From: G020353115 sp964389685
GTDB taxonomy: Bacteria > Bacteroidota > Bacteroidia > Bacteroidales > VadinHA17
Assembly (NCBI GenBank): GCA_964389685.1
Contig: CAYMFM010000057.1
Coordinates: 1 to 23,901 of the forward strand
Reading direction: 5' to 3'
DNA: 23,901 nucleotides
Part shown: one piece after another, positions 14,956 to 23,901 of the stretch
How positions within the stretch are numbered: position 1 is the stretch's first letter
Layout: each line of letters opens with the position of its first letter
Made by a program: the position numbers and the translations under genes
Notes under the pieces: generated by a model
Seen by the model: the letters and a program-made list of their open reading frames with translations, nothing else
Database searches by the model: none
Told to the model about the DNA's origin: nothing

Positions 14956-15990
14956 CTAAATTTTAGGGACTTTTATTGCCTTAACTAAGCCTCTTTTTTT
15001 AACAGGGTTAAATCCTGCCATACAGGTTATTTCATGAGCGGCTGTTCCGGGTAGCCCCGGCCCGGCACCTTTAATCGCCATATCATAGGTATAACTTACA
15101 CTGATATTGTGATAATTAACCGATGCTCCAAAAATCGCAGAATTGTTGGAAAAGGCAAAATCATGCCGAAACCACACACCCAGCGATACCGGCTCCCTGG
15201 CCAACACAAATCCATAATTAAGGTGTTGATAATGATGCTGTTGTTGAAACAACAGGTTTGGTGTCAGGATGATAGCACCTGCCCTGTTTGGCGTTCCTTT
15301 CAGGTAAAAGTTGTTTGCAAGGTGTACCGAGTATTTTCTCGATAACCTGCACTCATCCACCGGGTTTTCAGAAATCCCGGGTTTAGCCAAATGGTGGATG
15401 GTGATGCCCCCGTATAATTCTTTATAGATACCCAGAAAGCCAACTGCAAAATCAGGGTAGATCTTTTGATATCCATGGATATTCTCTCCTGTCTGCACCA
15501 CAACTCCACGAAAAGGATCAATCATATCTTCAAAAACCAGATTGTCCGATGCAAGCCGGTTCTGATTTACCGATGCCTGAAATCCGGCAAATACAAAAAA
15601 TTCCCGCGTTACCTGTAAATGATAGGTGTAAATGAATGCTGCTGAGAATATACGGAGAGTTCCATCTCCCAGGTTATCATTGAACAGGTGGACGCCAATC
15701 CCTCCATGCAACAGCTCAACCGGTTGATCATACGATGCACTATACGTAACAAAATCAGAACTTAGCTCCGGCCAATGATTCCTGTAGTTTATGGACAACC
15801 GGTTGTAATCCGCTGATCCAGCAAAGGCCGGATTATGATAGATTAAATTCCCATGAAACTGGGAAAAGATTACATCCTGCCCGAGACCATGAAAACTGAC
15901 GATAAGTAAAATGAAAAGGAGATTAGTTGCGGTCCGTATGCTAAACCCGATCCGCATTCCCTTGCTGCCTGTTTTCCTGCTTATCCTCAT
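14956..15990 (-). CDS. porP: PorP/SprF family type IX secretion outer-membrane protein
   Basis: A 344-residue outer-membrane beta-barrel protein of the PorP/SprF family. The N terminus has a hydrophobic signal segment (LLFILLIVSFHGLGQ), then the family start DVIFSQFHGNLIYHNPAFAGS and NYRNHWPEL. Alternating aromatic strands follow to the C terminus. PorP/SprF proteins work with the T9SS; some partner a specific gliding adhesin, others belong to the core complex. Several paralogues per genome are usual, so the precise role is open. ATG at 15990 is chosen over an in-frame TTG at 15999; ATG at 15957 is also possible and would give a more ordinary signal peptide. It is divergent from porU and 76 bp upstream of gldJ. 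A weak TATATTGT lies at 16006-16013 (minus). Confidence 0.87.
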   Translation of the reverse strand: MRISRKTGSKGMRIGFSIRTATNLLFILLIVSFHGLGQDVIFSQFHGNLIYHNPAFAGSADYNRLSINYRNHWPELSSDFVTYSASYDQPVELLHGGIGVHLFNDNLGDGTLRIFSAAFIYTYHLQVTREFFVFAGFQASVNQNRLASDNLVFEDMIDPFRGVVVQTGENIHGYQKIYPDFAVGFLGIYKELYGGITIHHLAKPGISENPVDECRLSRKYSVHLANNFYLKGTPNRAGAIILTPNLLFQQQHHYQHLNYGFVLAREPVSLGVWFRHDFAFSNNSAIFGASVNYHNISVSYTYDMAIKGAGPGLPGTAAHEITCMAGFNPVKKRGLVKAIKVPKI

Positions 15991-16130
15991 TTGTCTCAAA
16001 ATCCTACAATATAAACGGTTATCAAAACGTTTAATTTTCTAATAAACAAAATTACTTCACCCCCGGCAATAAAACTCAATTTTCTTAACATTTTGTTTAT
16101 TTGTGCTTATTTACGGATGCAATGTTTCAG

Positions 16131-19100
16131 ATGAAGAAGAGATATTTAATAACGGGATTGATTGTCGGCATATTGTTCTGCACCTATTTGCTAACCGCAC
16201 AGGATACACAGATTTCAAGAGTGGTTCGCCGGGATCCTACTACACCGAATTCTTTAGCTGAAGTTGTAAAACAAAAAACAGAAAAATATGCCGGATCTTC
16301 ATGCCTTTCCAGCGGACATTGGATAAAAGTGAAGATTACGGAGGATGGGATATATAAACTTACCTATTCACAGCTGGTCTCCATGGGAATTACAAACCCT
16401 TCAAATCCCAGGGTATTTGGAAACGGAGGCAAAATGCTTCCCCTGAATTCAGCCCTGCCACGGCCTGACGATCTGACGGAGAATGCCATATGGGTTGAGA
16501 AAGGAACCGATGGCATCTTTAATCAGGGCGATTACATATTATTTTACGGAAAGGGACCGGGGGAGTGGAGGTACAACAGTGATGAGCAGATGTTTCTTCA
16601 TGCAAGACATCTCTACTCCAATGCAGCGTACTATTATATCACTTCAGATGCAGGAATTGGGAAATCAATTGCCCTGACGGAGCAGATCACAGAGCCTGAA
16701 AATATTATCGTATCAACATATGACAACTTTGCATCCCATGAACTGGACAAGGTAAACCTCATCAAATCAGGAAGGGAATGGTTTGAGCCACTTTTAAGTT
16801 ACGGTGAAAATGAATTCAGTTTTACCTTTCCTCACCTTATACCTGCTGTGCAGGTCAAGCTTAAAACCAGGCTTCTTGCCAGATCAGGTCTGAATAGCTC
16901 CTTTCTACTGAAGGCTGACGGTGAGAGTGTCGCATCAATTGATCTTTCCAGCGTAAACATTGCCAGCACAACCTCTGATTTCGCCAGCACCAATACTTCC
17001 ATTCACACCTTTACAACCGACGATGATGAAATGGATATCTCCCTCACCTTTCAGGACAATGGATACAGTGCTGCGGAGTGCTGGCTTGATTACCTTGTGT
17101 TGAATATCCGCAGTCAACTGGTTATGACGGGCTCTCAGATGCATTTCCGGGATGTGGAATCAGTCGGGCCAGGCAACATCTCTTCTTTTCAGCTTTCAGG
17201 TGCCCAATCCTCATTTCGTGTCTGGGATATAACCGATACATATAACGTGAAGGAATTACCTGCGATATTCGCATCGGGGACCCTGCAGTTGAAAGCCCGA
17301 ACAGATTCACTCCGAAGCTTCATCCTCTTTGATAATACCTCCTTTCTAACTCCGGAGATTGTGGAAAATCCGGTTCCCAACCAGGATCTTCATGGACTTG
17401 ATCCCGTGGATATGGTCATCGTTTCACACCCGGATTTTCTCGATCAGGCTAACCAGCTGGCTAACCTGCATGTCATCCAGGATAACCTGGGAACGGTGGT
17501 GGTAACTCCCGACCAGATCTACAATGAGTTCTCTTCTGGCGCTCCCGATGTATCGGCCATACGGGATTTTATAAAAATGCTGTACGACAGAGCCTCTGTG
17601 CCTGAAGATAAACCCCGGTACCTCCTTCTTTTCGGAGATGGATCATTCGATAACATTTCCAACCATAAAAACAATACAAACTACATAATCACCTACCAAT
17701 CGTCGAATTCATTAAGTCCTACCAAGTCTTACGTCACGGATGACTTTTTTGGAATCCTGGATGATGGTGAAGAGGTGGTCAGTGGTTTGATCGACATAGG
17801 TATTGGTCGTCTCCCAGTATCATCAGTTGACGAGGCTCAGGCAATTATCAGCAAAATAATTCATTATACCAGTCCCGAAACCAGAGGAGAGTGGAGGAAC
17901 ATGATCTGCTTTATCGGTGATGACGAAGACAACAACATTCACATGAAGGATGCCAATTCCCTTGCCAACCAGGTCAATGCATCGTATCCGGCATTCATCA
18001 CCCAGAAGATTTTTCTCGATGTTTATCCACAAGTATCCTCTCCCAGTGGTGAGGCTTACCCTGAAGTGAACATTGCCATAAACGACAGGATTAATTCCGG
18101 TGCACTCATCATCAATTATATCGGACATGGAAACGAACGCGGATTAGCCCATGAAGGAATATTGGGTGTAAGTGATATCCTCTCCTGGGACAACTTTGAT
18201 CACATGCCATTGTTCATCACTGCTACTTGTGAATTCAGCCGGTTTGACGATATTGAGCGAACCGGTACAGGAGAGATCAATAAGAAGACATCAGCAGGTG
18301 AACAGGTCTTGTTAAATCCCGCAGGAGGAGGGATCGGGCTGTTGACCACAACCCGCCTGGTCTATTCAAATCCGAACTATGTACTCAACCAGAATTTCTA
18401 CAATTTTGTGTTTGAGAAAGATTCAGACCAGGAACCCTACCGACTGGGAGATATATTGCGATTAACAAAAAATATATCCGGCGCCAGCGAAAACAAGAGA
18501 AACTTCACCCTGCTGGGAGATCCTGCCTTGAAACTGGCATACCCTCAATTCACCCTGGTAACCGATTCTTTAAACGGAAAGGATATTACCCTCGCCAATG
18601 ACACACTCAAAGCATTGAGTAAAGTAACCCTGTCCGGTCATATTGAGGATTACACCGGAACCTACCTTGAACAGTTTTCAGGAACCCTTTACCCGGTAAT
18701 ATATGACAAACCTGTATTGGTAACAACACTTGGAAACGATAACGATCCTCCCATGACCTTCATGGCTCAGAATAACATCCTGTATAAAGGGCAGGCCAGC
18801 ATCGAAGAAGGAAGGTTTTCGTTTACGTTTGTCGTACCAAAAGACATCTCCTACCAGATTGATTATGGAAAAATCAATTACTATGGGAAAGGAGAATTGG
18901 GAGACGCAAATGGTTATTTCGATGAGGTGTTGATTGGTGGATTCTGCGAAGATCCTATCATGGATAATACCGGCCCTGAAATCCAGCTATTTATGAACAA
19001 TACTCAATTTACACCAGGAGGCATTACAGATGAGGAACCGACAATCTTCGTATTGGTCAGCGATGAAAATGGTATAAATACCGTAGGTAATGGGATCGGA

Positions 19101-19625
19101 CATGATATTACTGGCATGCTTGACGATGATTACCAGAACCTCCTGATCCTGAATGATTATTACGAAGCAGACATGAACAGTTATCAGAGCGGTAAAATAG
19201 CCTATCAATTATCCAAACTCAGTGAAGGGAATCATCAGATCACGGTAAAAGTTTGGGATGTATTGAATAACTCCTCTGTAGCCTCCATTGATTTCCGTGT
19301 TGTCCCTTCCGGTGAGTTTATACTGAAGAAGTTGCTGAATTATCCAAACCCATTTTCGGACCGGACTTCGTTCGTTTTTGAGCACAATCAGACGGATGGC
19401 GATCTAGATGTTTTTATCCGAATATTTGATCTGTCAGGCCAACTGGTTAAAACAATACGTGAAACCTTCTTTGCTGATGGCTATCGCATTGGTCCGATCG
19501 AGTGGGATGGACGAGACGAGAATGGGAATAAATTAGGGTCCGGAATATACGTTTATCGGGTATCTGTTCGTTCTTCCATGGAAAAACATGCCGAAGCAGT
19601 TCAAAAATTGATAATCGTGAAATAA
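16131..19625 (+). CDS. porU: Type IX secretion system sortase PorU (C25 gingipain-like)
   Basis: PorU is the cell-surface sortase that cleaves the C-terminal signal of T9SS cargo and helps attach it to anionic lipopolysaccharide. From ATG 16131 it has 1164 residues with a signal peptide (MKKRYLITGLIVGILF..TAQ). The C25 peptidase domain has the catalytic pair: His666 in INYIGHGNERG and Cys700 in ITATCEFSRFDD. The C terminus has NYPNPFSDRT followed by a FlgD-like Ig fold ending in YVYRVSV, i.e. a T9SS-type C-terminal domain, which PorU proteins are known to keep. Upstream in-frame starts exist (TTG 16101, ATG 16122), but 16131 gives the best signal peptide. PorV follows after 87 bp. Confidence 0.95.
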   Translation: MKKRYLITGLIVGILFCTYLLTAQDTQISRVVRRDPTTPNSLAEVVKQKTEKYAGSSCLSSGHWIKVKITEDGIYKLTYSQLVSMGITNPSNPRVFGNGGKMLPLNSALPRPDDLTENAIWVEKGTDGIFNQGDYILFYGKGPGEWRYNSDEQMFLHARHLYSNAAYYYITSDAGIGKSIALTEQITEPENIIVSTYDNFASHELDKVNLIKSGREWFEPLLSYGENEFSFTFPHLIPAVQVKLKTRLLARSGLNSSFLLKADGESVASIDLSSVNIASTTSDFASTNTSIHTFTTDDDEMDISLTFQDNGYSAAECWLDYLVLNIRSQLVMTGSQMHFRDVESVGPGNISSFQLSGAQSSFRVWDITDTYNVKELPAIFASGTLQLKARTDSLRSFILFDNTSFLTPEIVENPVPNQDLHGLDPVDMVIVSHPDFLDQANQLANLHVIQDNLGTVVVTPDQIYNEFSSGAPDVSAIRDFIKMLYDRASVPEDKPRYLLLFGDGSFDNISNHKNNTNYIITYQSSNSLSPTKSYVTDDFFGILDDGEEVVSGLIDIGIGRLPVSSVDEAQAIISKIIHYTSPETRGEWRNMICFIGDDEDNNIHMKDANSLANQVNASYPAFITQKIFLDVYPQVSSPSGEAYPEVNIAINDRINSGALIINYIGHGNERGLAHEGILGVSDILSWDNFDHMPLFITATCEFSRFDDIERTGTGEINKKTSAGEQVLLNPAGGGIGLLTTTRLVYSNPNYVLNQNFYNFVFEKDSDQEPYRLGDILRLTKNISGASENKRNFTLLGDPALKLAYPQFTLVTDSLNGKDITLANDTLKALSKVTLSGHIEDYTGTYLEQFSGTLYPVIYDKPVLVTTLGNDNDPPMTFMAQNNILYKGQASIEEGRFSFTFVVPKDISYQIDYGKINYYGKGELGDANGYFDEVLIGGFCEDPIMDNTGPEIQLFMNNTQFTPGGITDEEPTIFVLVSDENGINTVGNGIGHDITGMLDDDYQNLLILNDYYEADMNSYQSGKIAYQLSKLSEGNHQITVKVWDVLNNSSVASIDFRVVPSGEFILKKLLNYPNPFSDRTSFVFEHNQTDGDLDVFIRIFDLSGQLVKTIRETFFADGYRIGPIEWDGRDENGNKLGSGIYVYRVSVRSSMEKHAEAVQKLIIVK

Positions 19626-19684
19626 TACAAGATGTCGATTTATAGCATTCTATCTTAACCGGTCACTGACAAATAAAAATAGTT

Positions 19685-19692
19685 TATATTTG
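19685..19692 (+). promoter_or_regulatory. -7 promoter element for porV
   Basis: TATATTTG, a perfect TAnnTTTG, ends 20 nt before the porV ATG in the 87-bp gap after porU. No TTTG lies 19-21 nt upstream. It could give porV and ispF a transcript independent of porU. Confidence 0.5.
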
Positions 19693-19712
19693 CATCTAAT
19701 TTACAGAATATA

Positions 19713-20945
19713 ATGAATCTGAATAAGTTATTGGTGTTTTTGCTTGCAGCTGTATGCTTACAATACAGTACTTCTGCCCAGGATCAGATCGAATCCAAAG
19801 AATTTGGCGGTTCAAGCATTAATACCATTCAATCGGTTGTTCCTTTCCTTACCATTGCGCCGGATTCCCGTTCGGGAGGAATGGGAGATGCAGGAGTAGC
19901 CACCTCCCCTGATTTCAATTCCATGCACTGGAATCCTGCAAAATATGCTTTTATCGAAGGCGATGGTGGTGTCGGACTAACCTACTCACCCTGGCTAAGA
20001 AACCTGGTCAATGACATCAACCTGGCTTACCTCACCGGATACTACAGATTTGATGACAGGCAGGTAATTGCCATGTCACTTCTCTATTTCTCCCTGGGTA
20101 ACATCACATTCACTGACCCCTATGGGAATACAATCCGGAACTTCAATCCCAATGAATTTTCAATTGATGCTTCCTATTCACGGATTTTCGGAGACCATTT
20201 TTCACTGGGCATTGCTTTCCGGTATATCTATTCGAATCTTACAGGAGGGATAACCGTTGGTGGAGGAGAGACAAAACCAGGCATGTCCATTGCAACCGAT
20301 GTCAGTACTTATTATGAGAATGATGTTGAACTATTTGGCTTTGATACGAAATTATCCTGGGGATTGAACGTTTCCAATATTGGGACTAAGATGACCTACA
20401 CGGATACGGAAGATCCTGATTTTATTCCGACAAATTTCAGGTTGGGTGGAGCAATGAGAATGGATTTTGACCAGTACAATTCATTAACCCTTGCTATTGA
20501 CCTGAATAAACTACTGGTCCCGACTCCTCCGGTTTACTACGACATAAATGATACACTCCCAAACGGGACCATCGTAGAAAGTGGGGAAACCTATATAAGA
20601 TATGGAAAGGATCCCAACGTCGGTGTCCCGGTGGGTATGATACAATCGTTCTATGATGCTCCGGGAGGATTTTCTGAAGAGATGCATGAAATTGCCTATT
20701 CCATCGGATTGGAATACTGGTATAATAATCAGTTTGCAGTAAGAGCCGGGTATTTCCATGAACACCAGTCAAAAGGCAATCGAAAATTCTTTACTGCCGG
20801 TGTCGGACTGAGGCTGAACATTTTTAATCTCGATTTTGCATACCTTATTCCAACAGTTCAAAATCATCCGCTGGCAAAAACACTTCGATTTACCATTGGA
20901 TTTGATTTCGATTCGTTCCGGAAATTGAACAGATCTGACAGCTAA
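19713..20945 (+). CDS. porV: Type IX secretion outer-membrane protein PorV (LptO)
   Basis: A 410-residue FadL-like outer-membrane barrel that collects cargo from the translocon and delivers it to PorU. The signal peptide is MNLNKLLVFLLAAVCLQYSTSAQ. The conserved N-terminal block VPFLTIAPDSRSGGMGDAG, followed by HWNPAKYAF, is diagnostic of PorV. The barrel strands run to the end, with the final strand LRFTIGFDFDSF. It lies 87 bp after porU on the same strand, and its stop overlaps the ispF start (TAATG), implying coupled translation. A perfect -7 box suggests it can also be transcribed on its own, which would fit its need in larger amounts than PorU. Confidence 0.95.
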   Translation: MNLNKLLVFLLAAVCLQYSTSAQDQIESKEFGGSSINTIQSVVPFLTIAPDSRSGGMGDAGVATSPDFNSMHWNPAKYAFIEGDGGVGLTYSPWLRNLVNDINLAYLTGYYRFDDRQVIAMSLLYFSLGNITFTDPYGNTIRNFNPNEFSIDASYSRIFGDHFSLGIAFRYIYSNLTGGITVGGGETKPGMSIATDVSTYYENDVELFGFDTKLSWGLNVSNIGTKMTYTDTEDPDFIPTNFRLGGAMRMDFDQYNSLTLAIDLNKLLVPTPPVYYDINDTLPNGTIVESGETYIRYGKDPNVGVPVGMIQSFYDAPGGFSEEMHEIAYSIGLEYWYNNQFAVRAGYFHEHQSKGNRKFFTAGVGLRLNIFNLDFAYLIPTVQNHPLAKTLRFTIGFDFDSFRKLNRSDS

Positions 20946-21424
20946 TGAACATTAGAATTGGTTTGGGTTACGATGTTCACCCCTTGGCAACAGGACAAAA
21001 CCTCTGTCTGGGTGGACTGATTATTCCACACGAAAAAGGAACCGTTGGCCATTCCGACGGGGATGTACTGATCCATGCAATCTGCGATGCACTGTTAGGA
21101 GCTGCAAACCTCAGGGATATCGGGTATCATTTTCCGGATTCCTCGGATGAATTCAAAGGGATTGATAGCAATATCCTGCTGAAAAAAACCGTTTCCATGT
21201 TAACGGACAATGGCTATTCGATAATCAATATCGATGCCACCATCTGCCTCCAGGTACCCCGAATAATGGATTCGATCCCGGACATGAAGGAAATCCTGGC
21301 AAAAGTGATGAAGGTTAATGGTGATCAAATCTCGATCAAAGCAACCACTACTGACAGATTGGGTTTTATTGGCCGTGAAGAAGGCGTTTCAACCTATGCC
21401 ATCGCTATGATCGAAAAGTTATAG
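20945..21424 (+). CDS. ispF: 2-C-methyl-D-erythritol 2,4-cyclodiphosphate synthase
   Basis: IspF converts CDP-ME 2-phosphate to the 2,4-cyclodiphosphate with release of CMP in the MEP isoprenoid pathway. It is 159 residues, a typical length. The Zn site is Asp10 and His12 in GYDVHP, with His44 in VLIHAICDALLGA. The family signatures GHSDGDV, FPDSSDEFKG and the C-terminal KATTTDRLGFIGREEG are all present. The start overlaps the porV stop by one base, so it is probably in the same transcript despite the unrelated role. Its last 6 bases overlap the end of the convergent lipoprotein gene. Presence of the MEP pathway is normal for Bacteroidota. Confidence 0.97.
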   Translation: MNIRIGLGYDVHPLATGQNLCLGGLIIPHEKGTVGHSDGDVLIHAICDALLGAANLRDIGYHFPDSSDEFKGIDSNILLKKTVSMLTDNGYSIINIDATICLQVPRIMDSIPDMKEILAKVMKVNGDQISIKATTTDRLGFIGREEGVSTYAIAMIEKL

Positions 21425-21823
21425 TCTTTTAAATTGAGCTGTAACGTGGTCAACCTCTCCCCCATCATCAACGGTATAGGTAAAATTAATGGTTCTGTAA
21501 TCAGAGGCTATCGATCCGCTTCCTGCAATGGTATTCCCATCCACAACCTGAGATGGAATAACAAGGTATAACCCGGATAATTCCGCGATTACTTCCAATC
21601 CTAACCCGAGGTTATAAAAGTTATCCAGGATAACCTTTCCATCCTCCGAGGGGTGCTTTGAAAGGTCGACATAGTAATTGGTCTGACCATATACCTCACT
21701 CGTCTCAATGCAATACCAGGTATCATAAATGGAATCGGGACCAAGCTCTTCAAGGCTTTCGCAGGAAGTGAGGATAATTCCCGAAAGCAACATGACGAGA
21801 AGAGCGAATGAATGCTTTTTCAT
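21419..21823 (-). CDS. Small hypothetical lipoprotein
   Basis: A 134-residue predicted lipoprotein I do not recognise. The signal peptide from ATG 21823 ends in the lipobox ILTSC (Cys21), so the mature protein should be lipid-anchored. The mature part is acidic and rich in Gly, Ser, Tyr and Asp with alternating hydrophobic residues (GLYLVIPSQVV, RTINFTYTVDD). This suggests a small beta-sandwich or barrel of the kind seen in many Bacteroidota lipocalin-like or DUF lipoproteins. A GTG three codons upstream (21832) is possible; ATG with GAGAAAG just before it is preferred. It begins 12 nt after the hutU stop and is probably cotranscribed, although no link to histidine breakdown is evident. Its end overlaps ispF by 6 nt. 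Confidence 0.75.
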   Translation of the reverse strand: MKKHSFALLVMLLSGIILTSCESLEELGPDSIYDTWYCIETSEVYGQTNYYVDLSKHPSEDGKVILDNFYNLGLGLEVIAELSGLYLVIPSQVVDGNTIAGSGSIASDYRTINFTYTVDDGGEVDHVTAQFKRL

Positions 21824-21835
21824 CTTTCTCACTGT

Positions 21836-23854
21836 TTACTGGTCAAATGCTGAATTTATCATACGTTCATCAACAAAATTAGGAAGTGTAACCTGGAGCA
21901 GTGGAGTTCGTTCCATCTCCCGTTTAATGGCAAAAAGTGCTTCCCTGTTTCTCGCCCAGGCTCTCCTGGTTATTCCATTATTCACGTCCCAGTGCAGCAT
22001 TGATCTTACCCTTTCGGATGCTTCTGCTGTACCATCCAGGACAAATCCAAAACCACCATTGATCACCTCACCCCAACCCACTCCTCCTCCATTATGAAGG
22101 GAGACCCAGGTAGCCCCCCTGAAGGCATCCCCGATCACATTATGCACTGACATATCGGCAGTAAATTGTGATCCGTCATAAATGTTTGAGGTTTCACGAA
22201 AGGGTGAATCGGTACCGGAGACGTCGTGATGATCCCTTCCGAGGACAATGGGTCCCTTTACTTTGCCGGTTTTTATTGCTTCATTGAACTTCTCTGCAAT
22301 TTTAGTCCTTCCCTCACAATCGGCATACAGAATTCTTGCCTGCGATCCGACCACCAGGTTGTTTCTTCCGGCTTCCCTGATCCAGTGAATGTTGTCTTCC
22401 AGCTGGTTCCTAACCTCAACCGGTACTGTTTCAGCTATTTTCTCCATTACCTCAAGAGCAATGCGATCTGTGATCTCAAGATCACCGGGATCCGAAGAGG
22501 TACATACCCACCGGAAAGGGCCAAAGCCATAATCAAAAAACAAGGGTCCCATAATATCCTGGACATAGGATGGATACTTGTACGTTCCATCGGGCCGCTT
22601 GATATCAGCACCTGCCCTGCCCGATTCAAGCAAAAATGCATTTCCATAATCCCAGAAATACATGCCCTTCCGGGTAAGCTGGTTGATTGCCTGGACCTGC
22701 CTTCTCAGGGATTCCTGAACTTTTTCCTTGAAAAGCCCGGGATTATTCACCATCAATTCATTCGACTCCTCAAAGCTCAATCCGGCAGGGTAATATCCTC
22801 CTGACCAGGGATTATGCAGGGATGTTTGATCCGAGCCAAGATCGATTCGGATCCCGCTTTTCACCAGGGCTTCCCACAGATCCACAATGTTCCCATGGTA
22901 TGCCAGGGATACGGCTTCCTTCATTTTTCGTGCCTTTTCCAAACGGACAAAAAGCTCATCCAGGTTAGAATAGACCTCATCAACCCATCCCTGGGAATGC
23001 CTCGTTTTTATGGCTTTTGGATTTACTTCGGCAACAACACATATCCCCCCGGCTATCACGGTGGCTTTTGCTTGTGCTCCTGACATTCCACCCAGGCCGG
23101 ATGTCACAAAAACTTCCCCCTGCAAATCCTTCTCACCCCCCTTTGATACTTTCCGTCCTGCATTCAGCAAAGTAATGGTTGTTCCATGAACAATTCCCTG
23201 AGGCCCGATGTACATAAACGAACCCGCAGTCATCTGTCCATATTGTGAAACACCCAGGGCATTGAACCTTTCCCAATGTTCGGGCGAGGAGTAATTTGGG
23301 ACCACCATACCATTTGTAACCACAACCCTGGGGGATCCTGGATGAGAAGGGAACAATCCCAGGGGATGCCCGGAGTAAAGGACAAGCGTCTGTTCATCGG
23401 TCATTTCAGCAAGATACTTCATGGTGAGAAGATACTGTGCCCAGTTCTGAAAAACAGCTCCGTTACCACCGTAAGTGATCAGTTCGTGTGGATGCTGAGC
23501 AACCGCTTCATCCAGATTGTTGCTTAACATGAGCATGATCGCTCCGGCAGAAACCGATCGGTAAGGAAAATCGTGAATGCTCCGGGCTGTTATTTTGTAC
23601 CCTGGCCTGTACCGGTACATGTATATCCTGCCATAGGTCCGTAGTTCATCACTGAACTCCTCTGCAAGAACAGGATGATGCTTACTTGGAAAATACCTGA
23701 GTGCATTTCGTAAGGCTAACTTTTTTTCTTCAGGGGTGAGAATGTCTCTCCTCCTTGGCGCATGATTCACATTCGGATCATACCTCCTTGGTTCCGGAGG
23801 TTCTTTCGGAATACCCTGCAATATCGCGCTTTTGAAATCATTATTCGTTTTCAT
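21836..23854 (-). CDS. hutU: Urocanate hydratase (long form)
   Basis: Urocanase adds water to urocanate to give imidazolonepropionate, the second step of histidine degradation, using tightly bound NAD+. At 672 residues it is longer than the common bacterial enzyme (about 550-560) and close to the eukaryotic length. Motifs seen: ELITYGGNGAVFQNWAQYL, LYSGHPLGLFPSH, GQMTAGSFMYIGPQGIVHGT, the NAD-binding TSGLGGMSGAQAKA, and ILYADCEGRTKIA near the conserved active-site cysteine region. LGRDHHDVSGTDSPFRET and SLHNGGGVGWGE follow in the C-terminal half. ATG 23854 is supported by the -7 box upstream. No hutH, hutI or ftcD is in the window; they may lie beyond the right edge or elsewhere. A small lipoprotein gene follows closely. 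Confidence 0.95.
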   Translation of the reverse strand: MKTNNDFKSAILQGIPKEPPEPRRYDPNVNHAPRRRDILTPEEKKLALRNALRYFPSKHHPVLAEEFSDELRTYGRIYMYRYRPGYKITARSIHDFPYRSVSAGAIMLMLSNNLDEAVAQHPHELITYGGNGAVFQNWAQYLLTMKYLAEMTDEQTLVLYSGHPLGLFPSHPGSPRVVVTNGMVVPNYSSPEHWERFNALGVSQYGQMTAGSFMYIGPQGIVHGTTITLLNAGRKVSKGGEKDLQGEVFVTSGLGGMSGAQAKATVIAGGICVVAEVNPKAIKTRHSQGWVDEVYSNLDELFVRLEKARKMKEAVSLAYHGNIVDLWEALVKSGIRIDLGSDQTSLHNPWSGGYYPAGLSFEESNELMVNNPGLFKEKVQESLRRQVQAINQLTRKGMYFWDYGNAFLLESGRAGADIKRPDGTYKYPSYVQDIMGPLFFDYGFGPFRWVCTSSDPGDLEITDRIALEVMEKIAETVPVEVRNQLEDNIHWIREAGRNNLVVGSQARILYADCEGRTKIAEKFNEAIKTGKVKGPIVLGRDHHDVSGTDSPFRETSNIYDGSQFTADMSVHNVIGDAFRGATWVSLHNGGGVGWGEVINGGFGFVLDGTAEASERVRSMLHWDVNNGITRRAWARNREALFAIKREMERTPLLQVTLPNFVDERMINSAFDQ

Positions 23855-23886
23855 CCGGGAAATGGGTTTTGATCGATTTACTGTAA

Positions 23887-23894
23887 CAAAGGTA
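23887..23894 (-). promoter_or_regulatory. -7 promoter element for hutU
   Basis: The minus strand reads TACCTTTG, a perfect TAnnTTTG, 32 nt upstream of the hutU ATG. The -33 element would lie beyond the end of the window, so it cannot be checked. Confidence 0.5.
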
Positions 23895-23901
23895 ATAGTT
23901 A

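Noticed and set aside
1..23901. A defence island, prophage, integron or biosynthetic cluster
   Set aside because: All protein genes but one small lipoprotein (and the doubtful remnant behind murF) belong to known housekeeping or T9SS families; no integrase, transposase, toxin pair or phage gene was seen.

Overview
The window looks like a metagenome- or draft-derived contig from the phylum Bacteroidota, probably a free-living or anaerobic member near Bacteroidales/Marinilabiliales. Four things point there: a type IX secretion system (T9SS) locus with porU, porV, a PorP/SprF protein and a GldJ-like lipoprotein; Bacteroidota -7 promoter boxes (TAnnTTTG) in front of several genes; little use of Shine-Dalgarno sites; and a eukaryote-length urocanate hydratase. 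Assignment below phylum is a guess.

Layout. 1-117: tRNA-Val(UAC) on the minus strand with a textbook -33/-7 promoter. 284-2412: folC and a nitroreductase on the minus strand, separated by a word-like repeat tract. 2517-7504: a plus-strand run of PIN-PhoH ATPase, SixA-type phosphohistidine phosphatase, polyphosphate kinase 1 and an inositol-monophosphatase-family enzyme. 7505-8028: non-coding, with degenerate palindromic repeats and a 140-bp MITE-like element. 8029-11141: an LpxL-type acyltransferase, a family-2 glycosyltransferase and a membrane-anchored calcineurin-like phosphoesterase, an envelope-biogenesis group. 11142-11829: a palindrome-rich non-coding stretch plus a possible gene remnant. 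11830-15990 (minus): murF, gldJ and porP. 16131-21424 (plus): porU, porV and ispF, divergent from porP. 21419-23854 (minus): hutU and a small lipoprotein, convergent with ispF.

How the genes fit together. The porP-gldJ / porU-porV divergon supplies parts of the gliding/T9SS machinery: an outer-membrane PorP/SprF protein, a GldJ lipoprotein, the PorU sortase and its PorV shuttle partner. MurF, IspF, LpxL and the glycosyltransferase contribute to peptidoglycan, isoprenoid, lipid A and surface glycan synthesis. PhoH, SixA and Ppk1 form a compact set around phosphate, polyphosphate and phosphohistidine.

Assembly quality. Both 100-N gaps are flanked by exact 55-nt duplications. They are almost certainly unmerged overlapping contig ends, not missing sequence. 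Removing 155 nt at each restores intact suhB (277 aa) and murF (431 aa).

I found no convincing undescribed multi-gene system. The most unusual signal is the intergenic DNA: several families of short, word-like or palindromic repeats packed just downstream of stop codons, two of them collinear at different loci, plus the MITE-like element that reaches into the lpxL promoter.
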